A stretch of DNA of 64,000 bases, from NCBI RefSeq assembly GCF_006175985.1, contig NZ_SRSH01000007.1, forward strand, positions 1 to 64,000, in the 5' to 3' direction. The DNA comes from Methylotetracoccus oryzae. Its GTDB lineage: Bacteria; Pseudomonadota; Gammaproteobacteria; Methylococcales; Methylococcaceae. The notes beneath the pieces were generated by a model. That model did no database searches and was not told the DNA's origin. It saw nothing but the letters and a program-made list of their open reading frames with translations. The translations under genes and the position numbers were made by a program. Of the stretch, positions 20,910-31,433 are shown piece after piece. Each line of letters begins with the position of its first letter. Position 1 is the stretch's first letter.

Positions 20910-22292
20910 TCAAAAATAGAGACGCCCGATCGCAGAGATGCTGTCGAAGTTGTACTGGAAGAACTGAGAGTCGATGATGCCGCCATTCGCGCCGCGTCGT
21001 CCATACTCGTAAATCAGGCTGAAGTCGGCATAGTCGACGGGCGTATAGGTCGCTGCGACGCGGGCAGAAAACGCGTTATCGTGCCGATCCGGCGCCACAA
21101 CCTCGTTTTGCCGATTTATCCCGCTCCGGGGATAATCACGGGTCTCATAATTCAGCGTCGCCGAGATCAGGGTTTTGTCGGTCGGGTACCAGCTTGGCTC
21201 GATCAAAACGCCCTCGGCCATGTAGAACAGGCCCTGCTCTTCGAAATAGGTTCCCAGCGTGTGGTAACCGGCTACAGTCAACCCTGTCTTGATCGTCGGC
21301 AACCACGTCATGCCCAATCGCCAGACCTCGCCGGAGAAGTCGCGGTCGGCGTTGTCGAAGTTGCGCCACAAATAGCCGACGTTTCCATCAAAGGTCAGTT
21401 TTTCACTGATCCGATAGCGCGTCACGAGAAGCGGCTTATCCTGGGACGTGCGCGTAAACCCATTCGCGACTTCAGCACCACGCCCCGGGTACTTGCCTTC
21501 CAAGCGCGTGTACTCCAAGCCGAAAGAGTTGCCCAGCGGGGTCGCGTACACTGTCTCGATGCGGGCCGTGGTATTTTCCACGTCCTGATTTTGACGTCGT
21601 TGCAGGCTGTGCGTCACCTCATTCCAGTCGCCACCCGCGGTGACCCGCAAACGCGGACTGATCCGGTAGGTGACGTTCCCGAAATAGTTGATAAACGTCA
21701 ATAGATCCTTGCCGGGAAAACGGAAGTTGCCGAATCCACCGAGTTGACGCGCGTAACGCGCGCCCACTTTCCCAGACCAGGAGTCGGCCCACTCGAGATC
21801 GAACGCCGTGCTGGTATCCCACGAGAGGTTGTCGAGCGAGCTGTTGCGTACGAAGGAATTATTGGCACCCAATAGATTCAGTGTCCACAGCTGCCTGGAG
21901 AAAGGCACGAGGATCTTGCTGCCTATGGACAGCTGGTTGATGAAGTCGCTCTTGCTCGCACCGGGCGGCAGATAACAGGCCGTGGCACCACCGCGATCAC
22001 AGTTCGGATCGACGATGGGCGGATCGTTGGGTGCGCGGTATATGTTGCTGTCGTAGCTGAAGGTATTCCAGATGAAAGGCTGGAAATACTCATTCAGATT
22101 ATTCGGCAGCTTGGTCAGGGTTTTCGGTGGGACCGCCGATACCCCCGGAGACACGAGTGTCAGCGCAGTAACCCACAGCAGCAAGGCATGCAGTCTCGGC
22201 GCTGAACCCCTCTGGCGGCCTGTCTTCACCGCGGCATCTGCCGTTTCGCGCAGCACGCCTTGCCCGAGCATCAGGTCACGAAGTTTGGCCAT
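20910..22292 (-). CDS. epsL: EpsL-type outer-membrane beta-barrel for exopolysaccharide
   Basis: 460-residue predicted outer-membrane protein. It has a basic N-terminus and a hydrophobic signal segment (ALLLWVTALTLVSPGVSA, about residues 35-52). The rest is a long run of alternating amphipathic strands and ends in aromatic Phe (SAIGRLYF), the usual barrel-assembly signal. It matches the XrtB/PEP-CTERM-associated EpsL group found in exopolysaccharide clusters of Methylobacillus-type organisms. The ATG at MAKLRDL lies 34 bases after the epsF stop; a longer frame would overlap epsF and was rejected. Last gene of the Eps group; probable polysaccharide secretion role. Confidence 0.85.
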   Translation of the reverse strand: MAKLRDLMLGQGVLRETADAAVKTGRQRGSAPRLHALLLWVTALTLVSPGVSAVPPKTLTKLPNNLNEYFQPFIWNTFSYDSNIYRAPNDPPIVDPNCDRGGATACYLPPGASKSDFINQLSIGSKILVPFSRQLWTLNLLGANNSFVRNSSLDNLSWDTSTAFDLEWADSWSGKVGARYARQLGGFGNFRFPGKDLLTFINYFGNVTYRISPRLRVTAGGDWNEVTHSLQRRQNQDVENTTARIETVYATPLGNSFGLEYTRLEGKYPGRGAEVANGFTRTSQDKPLLVTRYRISEKLTFDGNVGYLWRNFDNADRDFSGEVWRLGMTWLPTIKTGLTVAGYHTLGTYFEEQGLFYMAEGVLIEPSWYPTDKTLISATLNYETRDYPRSGINRQNEVVAPDRHDNAFSARVAATYTPVDYADFSLIYEYGRRGANGGIIDSQFFQYNFDSISAIGRLYF

Positions 22293-22326
22293 GCGCCCGC
22301 TGAAGACTCCAATCCCCACACCGTGA

Positions 22327-23769
22327 CTAATCGCCACCGGCTCGTCCCCAGGGTAACGCCGCCACGGTCGGTCCCTTGCTGCCGCCCAGTCGTCGTGCCC
22401 CGCCATTGCCAGGCAACAGGCCGAGCACCGGCAAATCGAGCGCGAACTCCAGATCGTCGATTCCACGCACCCGACGATCGAGCATCTCCAGGCCGAGGGC
22501 CGCGAGCAGCCCCAGCAACGAACCGAGAATTCCGGCCAGCGCGACGTTTAAGAGAGTCCGGGGGAACGAGGGTTCGAGCGGGGGCACCGCTGGATTCAGG
22601 ACGGCGATGTTCGTCTGGCTGGCTTCGCCCTGGAGGCGGGTCTGGGAAAAACGCTGCATGGCTTCATCATAGGAGCGCTGCGCGCTCTCCACTTCATGCG
22701 TCAACACCGCCAGTTCGTCGCGCTTGTTCCCCAGTTCCAGGACCTTTTGTTTCTCGACTGCGATCGTGGCACGCAACTGCGCTTCGCGCTGCTTCGCAAT
22801 GGTCACCCCCGAGTTGATTGCGTTGACGATCGTTGCAATTTCAAGTTTCAGTTTTTCCCGCAGGCTCGCCAGTTCCGCCTTGGCGCTGAGGTACTGGGGA
22901 TGATTGCGCCCCTCGCGATCGGACAGGTCGGCCAGTTTGGCCTCGGCCTGCGCGATCTGGGTCTTGAGGTTGACGACCAGCGGGTGGGAGATGATCTCGG
23001 GCAACGATTCCAGGGATCGACCTGAGGTTCGTGCCGCCTGCAGTTCCTGTTGATGCGACAAGGCTTCTGAAAGGTCGGCCTGCGCCAGCACCAGCTTCGA
23101 CGACAGTTCCGCCAGACGAGCGCTCTCCAGATCCCTCGTCTGGGAATCTGCCGCGAACACGCCTTTTTCCCGCTCCAGATCGGACAGTCTGCTGCGGGCC
23201 CTTTCCAGGTTTTCGCGCAACCCCTTCAACTGTTCCTCGAACCATGCCGCATTCTGTCGCGCCGGCACGGTCCGAAAGTTAAGGTTGGTCTCGACGAACG
23301 CCTTGCCGAAGGCATTGGCAATCATCGCGGCAAACTCCGGATCGGCAGCGGTGAAACTGATCCAGATCACGTTGCTCTGTTTGGAAGGCTCTACGGCAAG
23401 ATCGTTCAAAAGCAGATCGGCCGTCCAGTCGCGGATGTTCCCACGACCCTCCGTGCTCAGCTGGTAGGACTCGCGCAGTTCGGGGCTTTCGGTCAGTTTG
23501 CTGGCATCGACCACCCGGACCGCGACCGCATGGCTCTTGATGATGTCGACCTGGGTCGCCATGTACGTGGGCAAGAGCTGCTGGGCATTGATCACGGCGC
23601 CGGTAATCGGATCCATGCCCTGGAAATCCACGATGAGGGTCGTGGCAGCGGTGTACTTCTTGGGCAGAAGCTTGCTGATTCCGTAGGCAGCGATTACGGT
23701 CACGAAAAATACGGCCGCCGCGATCTTCCACCGCGCCAGAAGAATCTGGAAAACCTGATTAAAATTCAT
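22327..23769 (-). CDS. epsF: EpsF-type chain-length determinant (Wzz family, no kinase)
   Basis: 480-residue inner-membrane polysaccharide co-polymerase. The N-terminal membrane segment (IAAAVFFVTVIAAYGISKLL, about 16-35) is followed by the Wzz domain and a long coiled coil (about 170-380). A Pro-rich stretch (NPAVPPLEPSFPRT) and a second membrane helix (LLNVALAGILGSLLGLLAAL) follow. It stops about 50 residues later, before any BY-kinase domain; no Walker motifs or Tyr-rich tail are present. The ATG overlaps the epsE stop by one base, so the two are coupled. It sets exopolysaccharide chain length with EpsE. Confidence 0.9.
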   Translation of the reverse strand: MNFNQVFQILLARWKIAAAVFFVTVIAAYGISKLLPKKYTAATTLIVDFQGMDPITGAVINAQQLLPTYMATQVDIIKSHAVAVRVVDASKLTESPELRESYQLSTEGRGNIRDWTADLLLNDLAVEPSKQSNVIWISFTAADPEFAAMIANAFGKAFVETNLNFRTVPARQNAAWFEEQLKGLRENLERARSRLSDLEREKGVFAADSQTRDLESARLAELSSKLVLAQADLSEALSHQQELQAARTSGRSLESLPEIISHPLVVNLKTQIAQAEAKLADLSDREGRNHPQYLSAKAELASLREKLKLEIATIVNAINSGVTIAKQREAQLRATIAVEKQKVLELGNKRDELAVLTHEVESAQRSYDEAMQRFSQTRLQGEASQTNIAVLNPAVPPLEPSFPRTLLNVALAGILGSLLGLLAALGLEMLDRRVRGIDDLEFALDLPVLGLLPGNGGARRLGGSKGPTVAALPWGRAGGD

Positions 23770-24644
23770 CAGAACCAGCTCTCGTAAATGTACAGAACAT
23801 CGTCGGGTTTGATCATGTCGGTCGGTTCGACCTCGATCGTTACCTGCTCACCGTTGGGCTGTGTTCGGCGAACTTCCATGCCTCGTTCGGTCCCCTTGGT
23901 CGTGAGCCCACCCCCCACCGAGATCGCCTGCTGGACGCTCATGTTGCGTTCGATCTTGTAGTGGCCTGGCTTGGTGACCTCGCCGTAGATGTAAAACTGC
24001 GCGGCCTTCGGGACGAAAATGATGTCACCCCCCTGGACCGGAAGGTCATGACTGGCGTCGGCATGCATCAGTGCGTGCAGGTCGATCTCGATTTTCTTGG
24101 TCGGATCGTCCTTGCGCGTCAAATAAGCCTTGTCGCCGCCAGTCTCCACGTTGACGCCTCCCGCAAGCGCAATGGCTTCCGTCACCCTCGTCGCTTCCTG
24201 TGTCGAATATTTGCCTGGTGACCTGACCTCTCCCAGCACCGACACTTTCTGGCTGACGAATTCCTGAACCTTTACGTGCACCTGGGCCTGTTTGATGAAC
24301 CCCCCGCTGCTCAGGGCCCCGGTGATGAGCTTCTCGATCTCGGCCGGCGTCTTCCCAGAGACACTCACTTCGCCGATCAACGGAAAGGTAATCGAACCTG
24401 AATCGCTGACGCGCGTCTCGGTGAGCAGTTCCGGATAGTCGTACACGTTGATCGACACGACATCGCCAGGACCCAGGCGATAGTCTGCCGCGAGCGCGGC
24501 CGGTGCAAGGCACCAAGCCAGAACCAGCAGTATCAGCGAGTTGAGCCCGATGCCGGAACGCCATGGGCGTTGCGTGCCACCTGCCAACGCCATCGGCTTC
24601 GGTATTTTTCGAGGGTTCATAGTGTTTCCGTAGCCACGGTTCAT
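23769..24644 (-). CDS. epsE: EpsE-type polysaccharide export protein (Wza family)
   Basis: 291-residue outer-membrane/periplasmic export protein. A signal peptide (ILLVLAWCLAPAALAA, about residues 38-53) precedes the Poly_export domain (YRLGPGDVVSINVYDYPEL). Two SLBB beta-grasp domains follow (VSVLGEVRSPGKY and FYIYGEVTKPGHYKIE). No lipobox Cys is present at the cleavage site, unlike E. coli Wza. The start with AGGACA seven bases upstream is used; an ATG eight codons later also works. Forms the export channel with EpsF and EpsL. Confidence 0.9.
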   Translation of the reverse strand: MNRGYGNTMNPRKIPKPMALAGGTQRPWRSGIGLNSLILLVLAWCLAPAALAADYRLGPGDVVSINVYDYPELLTETRVSDSGSITFPLIGEVSVSGKTPAEIEKLITGALSSGGFIKQAQVHVKVQEFVSQKVSVLGEVRSPGKYSTQEATRVTEAIALAGGVNVETGGDKAYLTRKDDPTKKIEIDLHALMHADASHDLPVQGGDIIFVPKAAQFYIYGEVTKPGHYKIERNMSVQQAISVGGGLTTKGTERGMEVRRTQPNGEQVTIEVEPTDMIKPDDVLYIYESWF

Positions 24645-24694
24645 ACTCTTGTCCTGTTCCTTGGCAGCAAACTCGTTGGTGAGTCGCACGCCCG

Positions 24695-25714
24695 TTACTT
24701 TACCAAACCCGACAGCCCGCGTTCGACGTGCGACGGCAGAGTTTGCCCGGGGAGCGCTGGCTTGTCTTGAGGCTTCTCCGGCGAAGGATCGGCCACGGCA
24801 GCGCGTTCAAACTCGCCGAGATAGCGTATTTCAGCCTTCTCTCTCAGTTCCTTCACGAGCGCCGCGAGCACCGTCTGCCGCTCCAAATTGACCAGGTATT
24901 CCTTGATGTTGACGCGCGCCTGCTCGCTGTCGAGCGGCTCTTCGCGAAAATCTCGAATGAAGATCAGCTGCGCCTCGGGACCATCGCGGAAAATCACGAT
25001 ATCGCCTTTCGCCATCGGCAACAGTTTCCTGGCCAGCTCCATAGGCAACTGCTCGGCACCCCGACTGACGGCCGCGAGGGCGTAATCGACTTTTGCGGCA
25101 TTGAGGGCCTGCTCGACCTCACGCTCACTGCGGGCGCCTTCAAGCTTCGCCAGCAACTCCTGCGGCAGGCCGTCACGCGCCACCGTGAATTGGCCGAGTT
25201 CGTACACACGACGTTTCGCGAACAATTCAGGGTGCGACAGTTGGAAGGCTTGCACTTGCTCTGCGGTCGGTTCCGGACGGCCGGCCGCCCGCCGCTCAAG
25301 AACGGCCTCTGCCAGAATGTTGGCGCGTGCCTGTTCGATCGCCCGCATGACTTGCGGATCACGGTCGAGCTTCATGTCGACCGCACGCTGCATCAGCAAC
25401 TCACGATCGATGAGTTCATCGAGAATTTCCTGCTTGACCTTGGAGGCGAGCTCAGGCGCAGGGAGTTCCACATTCGCCAGGCGTTGGTTGAGTTCGTGGA
25501 CGGTGACCTCTTGGCCGTTGACCTGCGCGGCAACCTGACCGCCGGCGTTCGGCTTCGGCTTGCAGCCAACTCCGGCCAAGATAATCGGCAGGCAACACAC
25601 GGCGACCGCCCGGAGCCAAGTGGCTACCGCTACTCTGCGCGTTTCAGCGGAATCGACGGTCACGGCCGCTCCTGCCTCCATGTCATTCTTAATCATCAAG
25701 ACCGGCAGATACAT
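24695..25714 (-). CDS. epsD: EpsD family peptidyl-prolyl isomerase lipoprotein
   Basis: 339-residue SurA/PpiC-like chaperone linked to exopolysaccharide clusters. A signal peptide ends in a lipobox (LAGVGC), so it is probably a lipoprotein. The SurA-N-like helical region (VNGQEVTVHELNQRLAN, then KVKQEILDELIDRELL) precedes a divergent PpiC domain (about residues 165-270) and a Pro/Lys-rich tail. The isomerase core appears degenerate, so it may act mainly as a holdase for secretion components. It is 51 bases from epsE and 50 from the glycosylphosphotransferase, in the same direction. Confidence 0.85.
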   Translation of the reverse strand: MYLPVLMIKNDMEAGAAVTVDSAETRRVAVATWLRAVAVCCLPIILAGVGCKPKPNAGGQVAAQVNGQEVTVHELNQRLANVELPAPELASKVKQEILDELIDRELLMQRAVDMKLDRDPQVMRAIEQARANILAEAVLERRAAGRPEPTAEQVQAFQLSHPELFAKRRVYELGQFTVARDGLPQELLAKLEGARSEREVEQALNAAKVDYALAAVSRGAEQLPMELARKLLPMAKGDIVIFRDGPEAQLIFIRDFREEPLDSEQARVNIKEYLVNLERQTVLAALVKELREKAEIRYLGEFERAAVADPSPEKPQDKPALPGQTLPSHVERGLSGLVK

Positions 25715-25763
25715 CCAACCAGTCTCTCCGCCCCCGGCGCAATGTTACCGTATCTGCCGCGCC

Positions 25764-27251
25764 TCAAAAAGCATCCTTGTCTCTGAAGACAAGCAATACC
25801 GTTTTGAAAATGATCCAGAGATCCAGAGCCAGTGACCAGTTTCGCAAATAGTCCAGGTCGTATTCCACCCGGGCCTTCATCTTGTCGACGCTTTCCGTCT
25901 CACCACGAAAACCGTTGACCTGAGCCCAACCTGTGATGCCCGGCTTCACTTTGTGACGAATCATGTAGCCCTTGATGACCTTTCGGTACATCTCGTTGTG
26001 CGCCACCGCGTGGGGCCTTGGACCAACGATGCTCATCTTGCCTTCAAGCACGTTTAGAAACTGAGGTAATTCATCCAGCGATGTCTTTCGCAGAATGCGT
26101 CCCAGTGGCGTGATTCGATCGTCGTCACGTCGTGCCTGAACGACGGTATCGCCATCCTCGCATACCCGCATCGTTCGAAACTTGTAGACGACGATCTCGT
26201 CTCCGTCCAAACCATACCGTCGCTGTTTGAAGATAATGGGACCTGGAGAAGTCAGCTTGACCCCCAGTCCCACTGCCAGCATGACTGGCCATATGAGCAA
26301 CAGAATGAAAATTCCCAGCAGAATATCGCTAACCCTTTTCACCAGCCCGCGAAACCCATAAAAAGGCGTCTCGCAGATCGCCACGACCGGAATTCCTGTT
26401 ATCCGGTCGATTCGCGCCTGGATAAGGTCGAACATGAAAATGTCCGGAACGAAATAGATCGAGGCCGTAGTATCTCTGAGCTCGTCCAGCAAGCGGATAA
26501 TGCGCGGCTGCGACGCCATCGGCAGACACACGTATATCAGATTGATTCCGTTCTCTTTGACGTAATCCGGCAAATCCTTGAGTTCGCCGAGTTTTTGAGC
26601 ATCGGACACGAGAGGCAGTCGCTGGATTCGCCGGTCGTCAAAAAAGCCCTTGACGTGTGTATGTAATAAACGGTCGTCGTTTATCTTCCGGCAAAGCTCA
26701 TACCCGAGCTGATTAGCTCCGACGATGACGGCATTACGGGTTTGCTGCGTTGCGGTCAGTACATGGTAAATGGCGGAGCGTGCAGCGACCTGAGCGCCAA
26801 GCAGTACCACCGGTGTGATGACGAACCAACGGAGCAGCACTGGCTCCGAAAAATGGCCATGCAGCTCGGTTGCATAGCCAAGAAAAACGATGATCGCGAC
26901 AATGATGACCCATCGCAAAAGGATATTGCTCAGCGCGACGAAGACCGGAAACCGCTGCAGGGCTCGGTAAAGGCTTATTTCTTCGAATACATGGGCTGAA
27001 ATGAGGAAGGAGAGCAGTGCCAGGATCACGTAGTAACTGGTAAACACCTCGCCCTGCAAGCGGACCGCAAGTGCCAGCGTCGCAACGATCATTGTCGGGA
27101 ACAAGAGCAGCTTGACGAGAGTCACTAACGGGAAGTCGACATTCGTCATGCTGCGCATGCTGCCGAGCGCCGACACGCGATACGCGTAAGTTGAAGGGCT
27201 TTCCTCCTCGACGTCCAAGGTTCTCGGCCTCGTTTGCACGATCTTCATCAT
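25764..27251 (-). CDS. Undecaprenyl-phosphate hexose-1-phosphate transferase (EpsB/WcaJ type)
   Basis: Initiating enzyme that transfers a sugar-1-phosphate onto undecaprenyl phosphate to start a repeat unit. The 495-residue product has an N-terminal block of four membrane helices (about 40-150) and a CoA-binding-like nucleotide fold (AVIVGANQLGYELCRKI near 177). The C-terminal bacterial sugar transferase domain contains FKQRRYGLDGDEIVVYKFRTM, then KTSLDELPQFLNVLEG, IVGPRPH and KPGITGWAQVNGFRGE. Hand counts of individual 60-base lines gave about 42-55% GC, clearly below neighbouring genes. First gene of the minus-strand Eps group; substrate (glucose or galactose) is not decidable here. Confidence 0.93.
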   Translation of the reverse strand: MMKIVQTRPRTLDVEEESPSTYAYRVSALGSMRSMTNVDFPLVTLVKLLLFPTMIVATLALAVRLQGEVFTSYYVILALLSFLISAHVFEEISLYRALQRFPVFVALSNILLRWVIIVAIIVFLGYATELHGHFSEPVLLRWFVITPVVLLGAQVAARSAIYHVLTATQQTRNAVIVGANQLGYELCRKINDDRLLHTHVKGFFDDRRIQRLPLVSDAQKLGELKDLPDYVKENGINLIYVCLPMASQPRIIRLLDELRDTTASIYFVPDIFMFDLIQARIDRITGIPVVAICETPFYGFRGLVKRVSDILLGIFILLLIWPVMLAVGLGVKLTSPGPIIFKQRRYGLDGDEIVVYKFRTMRVCEDGDTVVQARRDDDRITPLGRILRKTSLDELPQFLNVLEGKMSIVGPRPHAVAHNEMYRKVIKGYMIRHKVKPGITGWAQVNGFRGETESVDKMKARVEYDLDYLRNWSLALDLWIIFKTVLLVFRDKDAF

Positions 27252-27924
27252 TCAGGTCTAAATGGAAGCATCAGTTACTGTGATCAGCACCACTCCCGAT
27301 CAGGCTGGGAGCCGTTCGCTGAGACCCCGCCATCGCTTTGGCCAGCGACGGCAACCAACAGGGGGGAATCCCGATCTCAACATGCCGTCTGAGCACAGCT
27401 CGAACGACCATGGGCTCGCCCGCCTTCTTTCGTCACATACCCCGCCCCAGGCCGAAGCTCCCCCCAAAGGACTCCGGTCCTTGACCGTGGCATGATCGCG
27501 CTTACGCGCTGGCAGGTTGTGCCGTGGAACTCGCCCTCCACCACGGCCCTCACCATGAAAAGCCCCTGCCACTCCGGAAAGGTCGTCCACGGCGACGGTG
27601 GGCACGGCCCCGATGATCCCTGCCGTGACATCTGACGACCCGACGCCGGCGATCGCGGCCGGACTGTCTCGCCGCCCGCGCTGCGCATGCCTCGCGCCGC
27701 GTCGTGTGAAGACCTCAGACGAATCACGTCCATTGCAATGGCGGTAGACAGGCCACAGGGCTATCGATCACCCCGTCACGCCGGGCCACTGACCGCATCT
27801 TACGCGCGCTATGCAACGGCACCAGCAATAAACCGCTAGCTTGGAATTAGAGCAAAAGCCCGCGAAAAAGACCACTCGCCCGCATCGGAACAAGCACTCG
27901 GTCCACGCCATGGACCTCGCGCCA
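27252..27924. other. Gene-free 5' region of the Eps gene group
   Basis: No credible gene. Open frames on both strands (for example 27300-27605 and 27377-27733 minus) are Arg/Gly-rich and unlike any family I know. The region would contain the Eps promoter and any long leader. A TGTGA half-site at 27279-27283 is followed by only a 3/5 match to the other Crp half. No GG-N10-GC sigma-54 core was found reading toward the Eps genes. No terminator for trxB with a clear T-tract was recognised. Confidence 0.45.
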
Positions 27925-28905
<981 letters not shown>

Positions 28906-29021
28906 TTACATGATTTTGAGGCGATTAGTATGACCGGGGGCGAAACGTCCGTAAACTCCGCGCTTGAAGTTCGACTGCCAAGTCTGAAACAATACCGGGG
29001 CTTTGCTACACGTTTGATTCG

Positions 29022-31400
29022 GTGACGATTTTGGCACGACCACAGAAAAAGCAACCCGAACCGAAGCCGGTTATCGAAAGGGACATTGGGTCCAGTTTGG
29101 TCAGGGCCATCCGCGAAGCGGGCTTCTTCACCTACTCGGCGCTCGGCCTGTTCCTGTTGATTGCGCTGCTGACGTTCAGCACCGAAGATCCGGGCTGGAC
29201 ACACACCGGCATCGGCAAAACGATCGCCAATGGCGGAGGTGCGGTAGGCGCCTGGCTGTCCGACATTCTTCTGTCGCTCTTCGGAGTGATGGCGTTCGTC
29301 TTTCCCTTTCTCCTTGGCGCCAACGGCTATGCCGTGTTCAAGGCCGCACCGGCCCGGGAAGCATTTCAGCCCCTGCACGGCCTCCTGCGCTGGTCCGGCC
29401 TTTTGCTGGCGATGATTTCAGGTGCAGGCCTGACCCACCTTTACCTCGCACAACTGCCAATCGATCTGCCGGAGTCCGGTGGGGGTTATGGCGGCATCGT
29501 CGGTAACGAAATAGTCAATCTCTCCTCTTTTGCGTTCGGCACGACGGGGGCAACCGTGCTTTTGACGGCCGCATTCCTGGCCGGCGTATCGCTCTTCACC
29601 GGACTGTCATGGCTCGGTCTGGTCGATCGGATCGGCAAGGCCGCATTGTTGATCGGGCAAGGTTTCGGCACCGTCTTGGCCGGACTCGCGCGTCCCTCTA
29701 CGGCACCCGCCGACGACCCGGTGGCCGAACGCGAGAGCGCAGCGCGAGAGGCTGCCGCGCCCAGTCGCGGCAAAAAGCCGATCACACCGGCTGTCACGGT
29801 CGCCCCGGTACGCAAGTCCCCGGCAGCGGAGCCGGCGGTACCGGCGCCACAGGCTCCACCCAAGCACTTGCCGCCGCAGCGTCCGGCAGCGGCCGCCAGC
29901 CCCGGCGCCCTGCCGCCCCTGGAACTGCTGAATGCCCATGCGCCCCAGGTCAAGGGCTATTCCCGGGCGGCACTGGACGAGATGTCCCGACAGCTGGAGG
30001 CCATCCTGGGCGATTTCGGCGTCGAGGCGGAGGTCGTCGAGGTACACCCGGGACCGGTGATTACCCGTTTCGAACTGCAGCCGGCGGCTGGAGTCAAGGT
30101 CAGCCGAATCACGGGACTCGCCAAGGATCTGGCGCGTGCGCTGTCAGTCACCAGCGTCCGCGTCGTCGAGGTCATTCCGGGAAAGTCGGTGGTCGGACTG
30201 GAAATACCGAATCAGGAGCGGGAGATCGTGCTGCTGCACTCGGTGATTTCTTCGTCACAGTATCGCGATAATGCCTCGCCGCTCACACTGGTGCTCGGGA
30301 AGGACATCGGCGGACAGCCGGTCGTCGCCAACCTCGGAAAGATGCCGCACCTGCTCGTCGCAGGCACGACCGGGTCGGGAAAATCGGTCGCAATCAACGT
30401 GATGATTCTGAGCATCCTGTACAAGGCGCGGCCCGAGGATGTGCGCCTGATCATGATCGATCCCAAGATGCTCGAATTGTCGATCTACGAAGGAATTCCG
30501 CACCTGCTGACGCCGGTTGTGACCGACATGAAGGAAGCGGCCAACGCCCTGCGATGGTGCGTGGCCGAAATGGAGCGCCGCTACAAGCTGATGTCTCTGG
30601 TGGGCGTCCGCAATCTGGCGGGCTTTAACCAGAAGGTAGCGGACGCCAGCGCCGCCGGTGCCGGTCTGCGCGATCCGCTGTGGAAGCCCGGGCTCGACGA
30701 AGACGCCGAAGCGCCGTTACTTTCACCCTTGCCGACGATCGTGATCGTCATCGACGAATTGGCCGACCTGATGATGATCGTCGGCAAGAAAGTTGAGGAG
30801 TTGATTGCGCGACTGGCACAGAAGGCGCGCGCCGCCGGCCTGCATCTGATCCTCGCGACGCAGCGACCGTCGGTCGATGTCATCACGGGCCTGATCAAGG
30901 CCAATATCCCGACTCGGTTGTCCTTCCAGGTTTCCTCCCGCATCGACTCCCGGACCATCATCGACCAGGGTGGCGCCGAGGCCTTGCTAGGCAACGGCGA
31001 CATGCTGTATTTGCCGCCAGGCACGGGATTCCCGCTGCGCGCCCACGGCGCTTTCGTCTCGGACCAGGAAGTGCACGCGATCGTGGACTTCCTGAAAGCG
31101 TCGGGGCAGCCGCAATACCTTGAAGACATTACGCGCTTCAGCGAAGACGCTGCCGACTTCGGCGGTGGCCGGACCGGCGCGAGCGAGTCAGGTGACGAAT
31201 TGGACCCGCTTTACGACGAAGCAGTACGCTTTGTGACGGAAAGCCGCAAAGCGTCGATTTCCAGCGTGCAGCGACGCTTCAAGGTCGGCTACAACCGGGC
31301 CGCGCGAATGGTTGAGGACATGGAGAGCGCCGGCATCGTCGGTCCCGCTGAAACGAACGGCAGCCGCGAAGTCCTGGCCCCGCCGCCGCCGGAGGCATAA
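29022..31400 (+). CDS. ftsK: DNA translocase FtsK
   Basis: Septum-localised motor that pumps DNA and activates XerCD recombination at dif during division. 792 residues. Four N-terminal membrane helices (about residues 35-190) are followed by a relatively short Ala/Pro/Arg-rich linker (about 220-295). The motor has Walker [17 protein letters not shown] (near 446) and the Walker B region [13 protein letters not shown]. The C-terminal gamma winged-helix domain ([20 protein letters not shown]) reads KOPS sequences. The linker is far shorter than E. coli's. Start is GTG. Confidence 0.96.
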   Translation: MTILARPQKKQPEPKPVIERDIGSSLVRAIREAGFFTYSALGLFLLIALLTFSTEDPGWTHTGIGKTIANGGGAVGAWLSDILLSLFGVMAFVFPFLLGANGYAVFKAAPAREAFQPLHGLLRWSGLLLAMISGAGLTHLYLAQLPIDLPESGGGYGGIVGNEIVNLSSFAFGTTGATVLLTAAFLAGVSLFTGLSWLGLVDRIGKAALLIGQGFGTVLAGLARPSTAPADDPVAERESAAREAAAPSRGKKPITPAVTVAPVRKSPAAEPAVPAPQAPPKHLPPQRPAAAASPGALPPLELLNAHAPQVKGYSRAALDEMSRQLEAILGDFGVEAEVVEVHPGPVITRFELQPAAGVKVSRITGLAKDLARALSVTSVRVVEVIPGKSVVGLEIPNQEREIVLLHSVISSSQYRDNASPLTLVLGKDIGGQPVVANLGKMPHLLVAGTTGSGKSVAINVMILSILYKARPEDVRLIMIDPKMLELSIYEGIPHLLTPVVTDMKEAANALRWCVAEMERRYKLMSLVGVRNLAGFNQKVADASAAGAGLRDPLWKPGLDEDAEAPLLSPLPTIVIVIDELADLMMIVGKKVEELIARLAQKARAAGLHLILATQRPSVDVITGLIKANIPTRLSFQVSSRIDSRTIIDQGGAEALLGNGDMLYLPPGTGFPLRAHGAFVSDQEVHAIVDFLKASGQPQYLEDITRFSEDAADFGGGRTGASESGDELDPLYDEAVRFVTESRKASISSVQRRFKVGYNRAARMVEDMESAGIVGPAETNGSREVLAPPPPEA

Positions 31401-31433
31401 ACGGCGAAGCGGAACCGCCGGAATCCCGCGAGA

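Noticed and set aside
27279-27294. TGTGA-N6-CCACT as a Crp site ahead of the Eps genes
   Set aside because: Second half matches only three of five bases and it sits too close to the start codon for activation.
27300-27733. Two overlapping minus-strand frames upstream of the Eps genes
   Set aside because: Neither has a family, ribosome site or credible composition.
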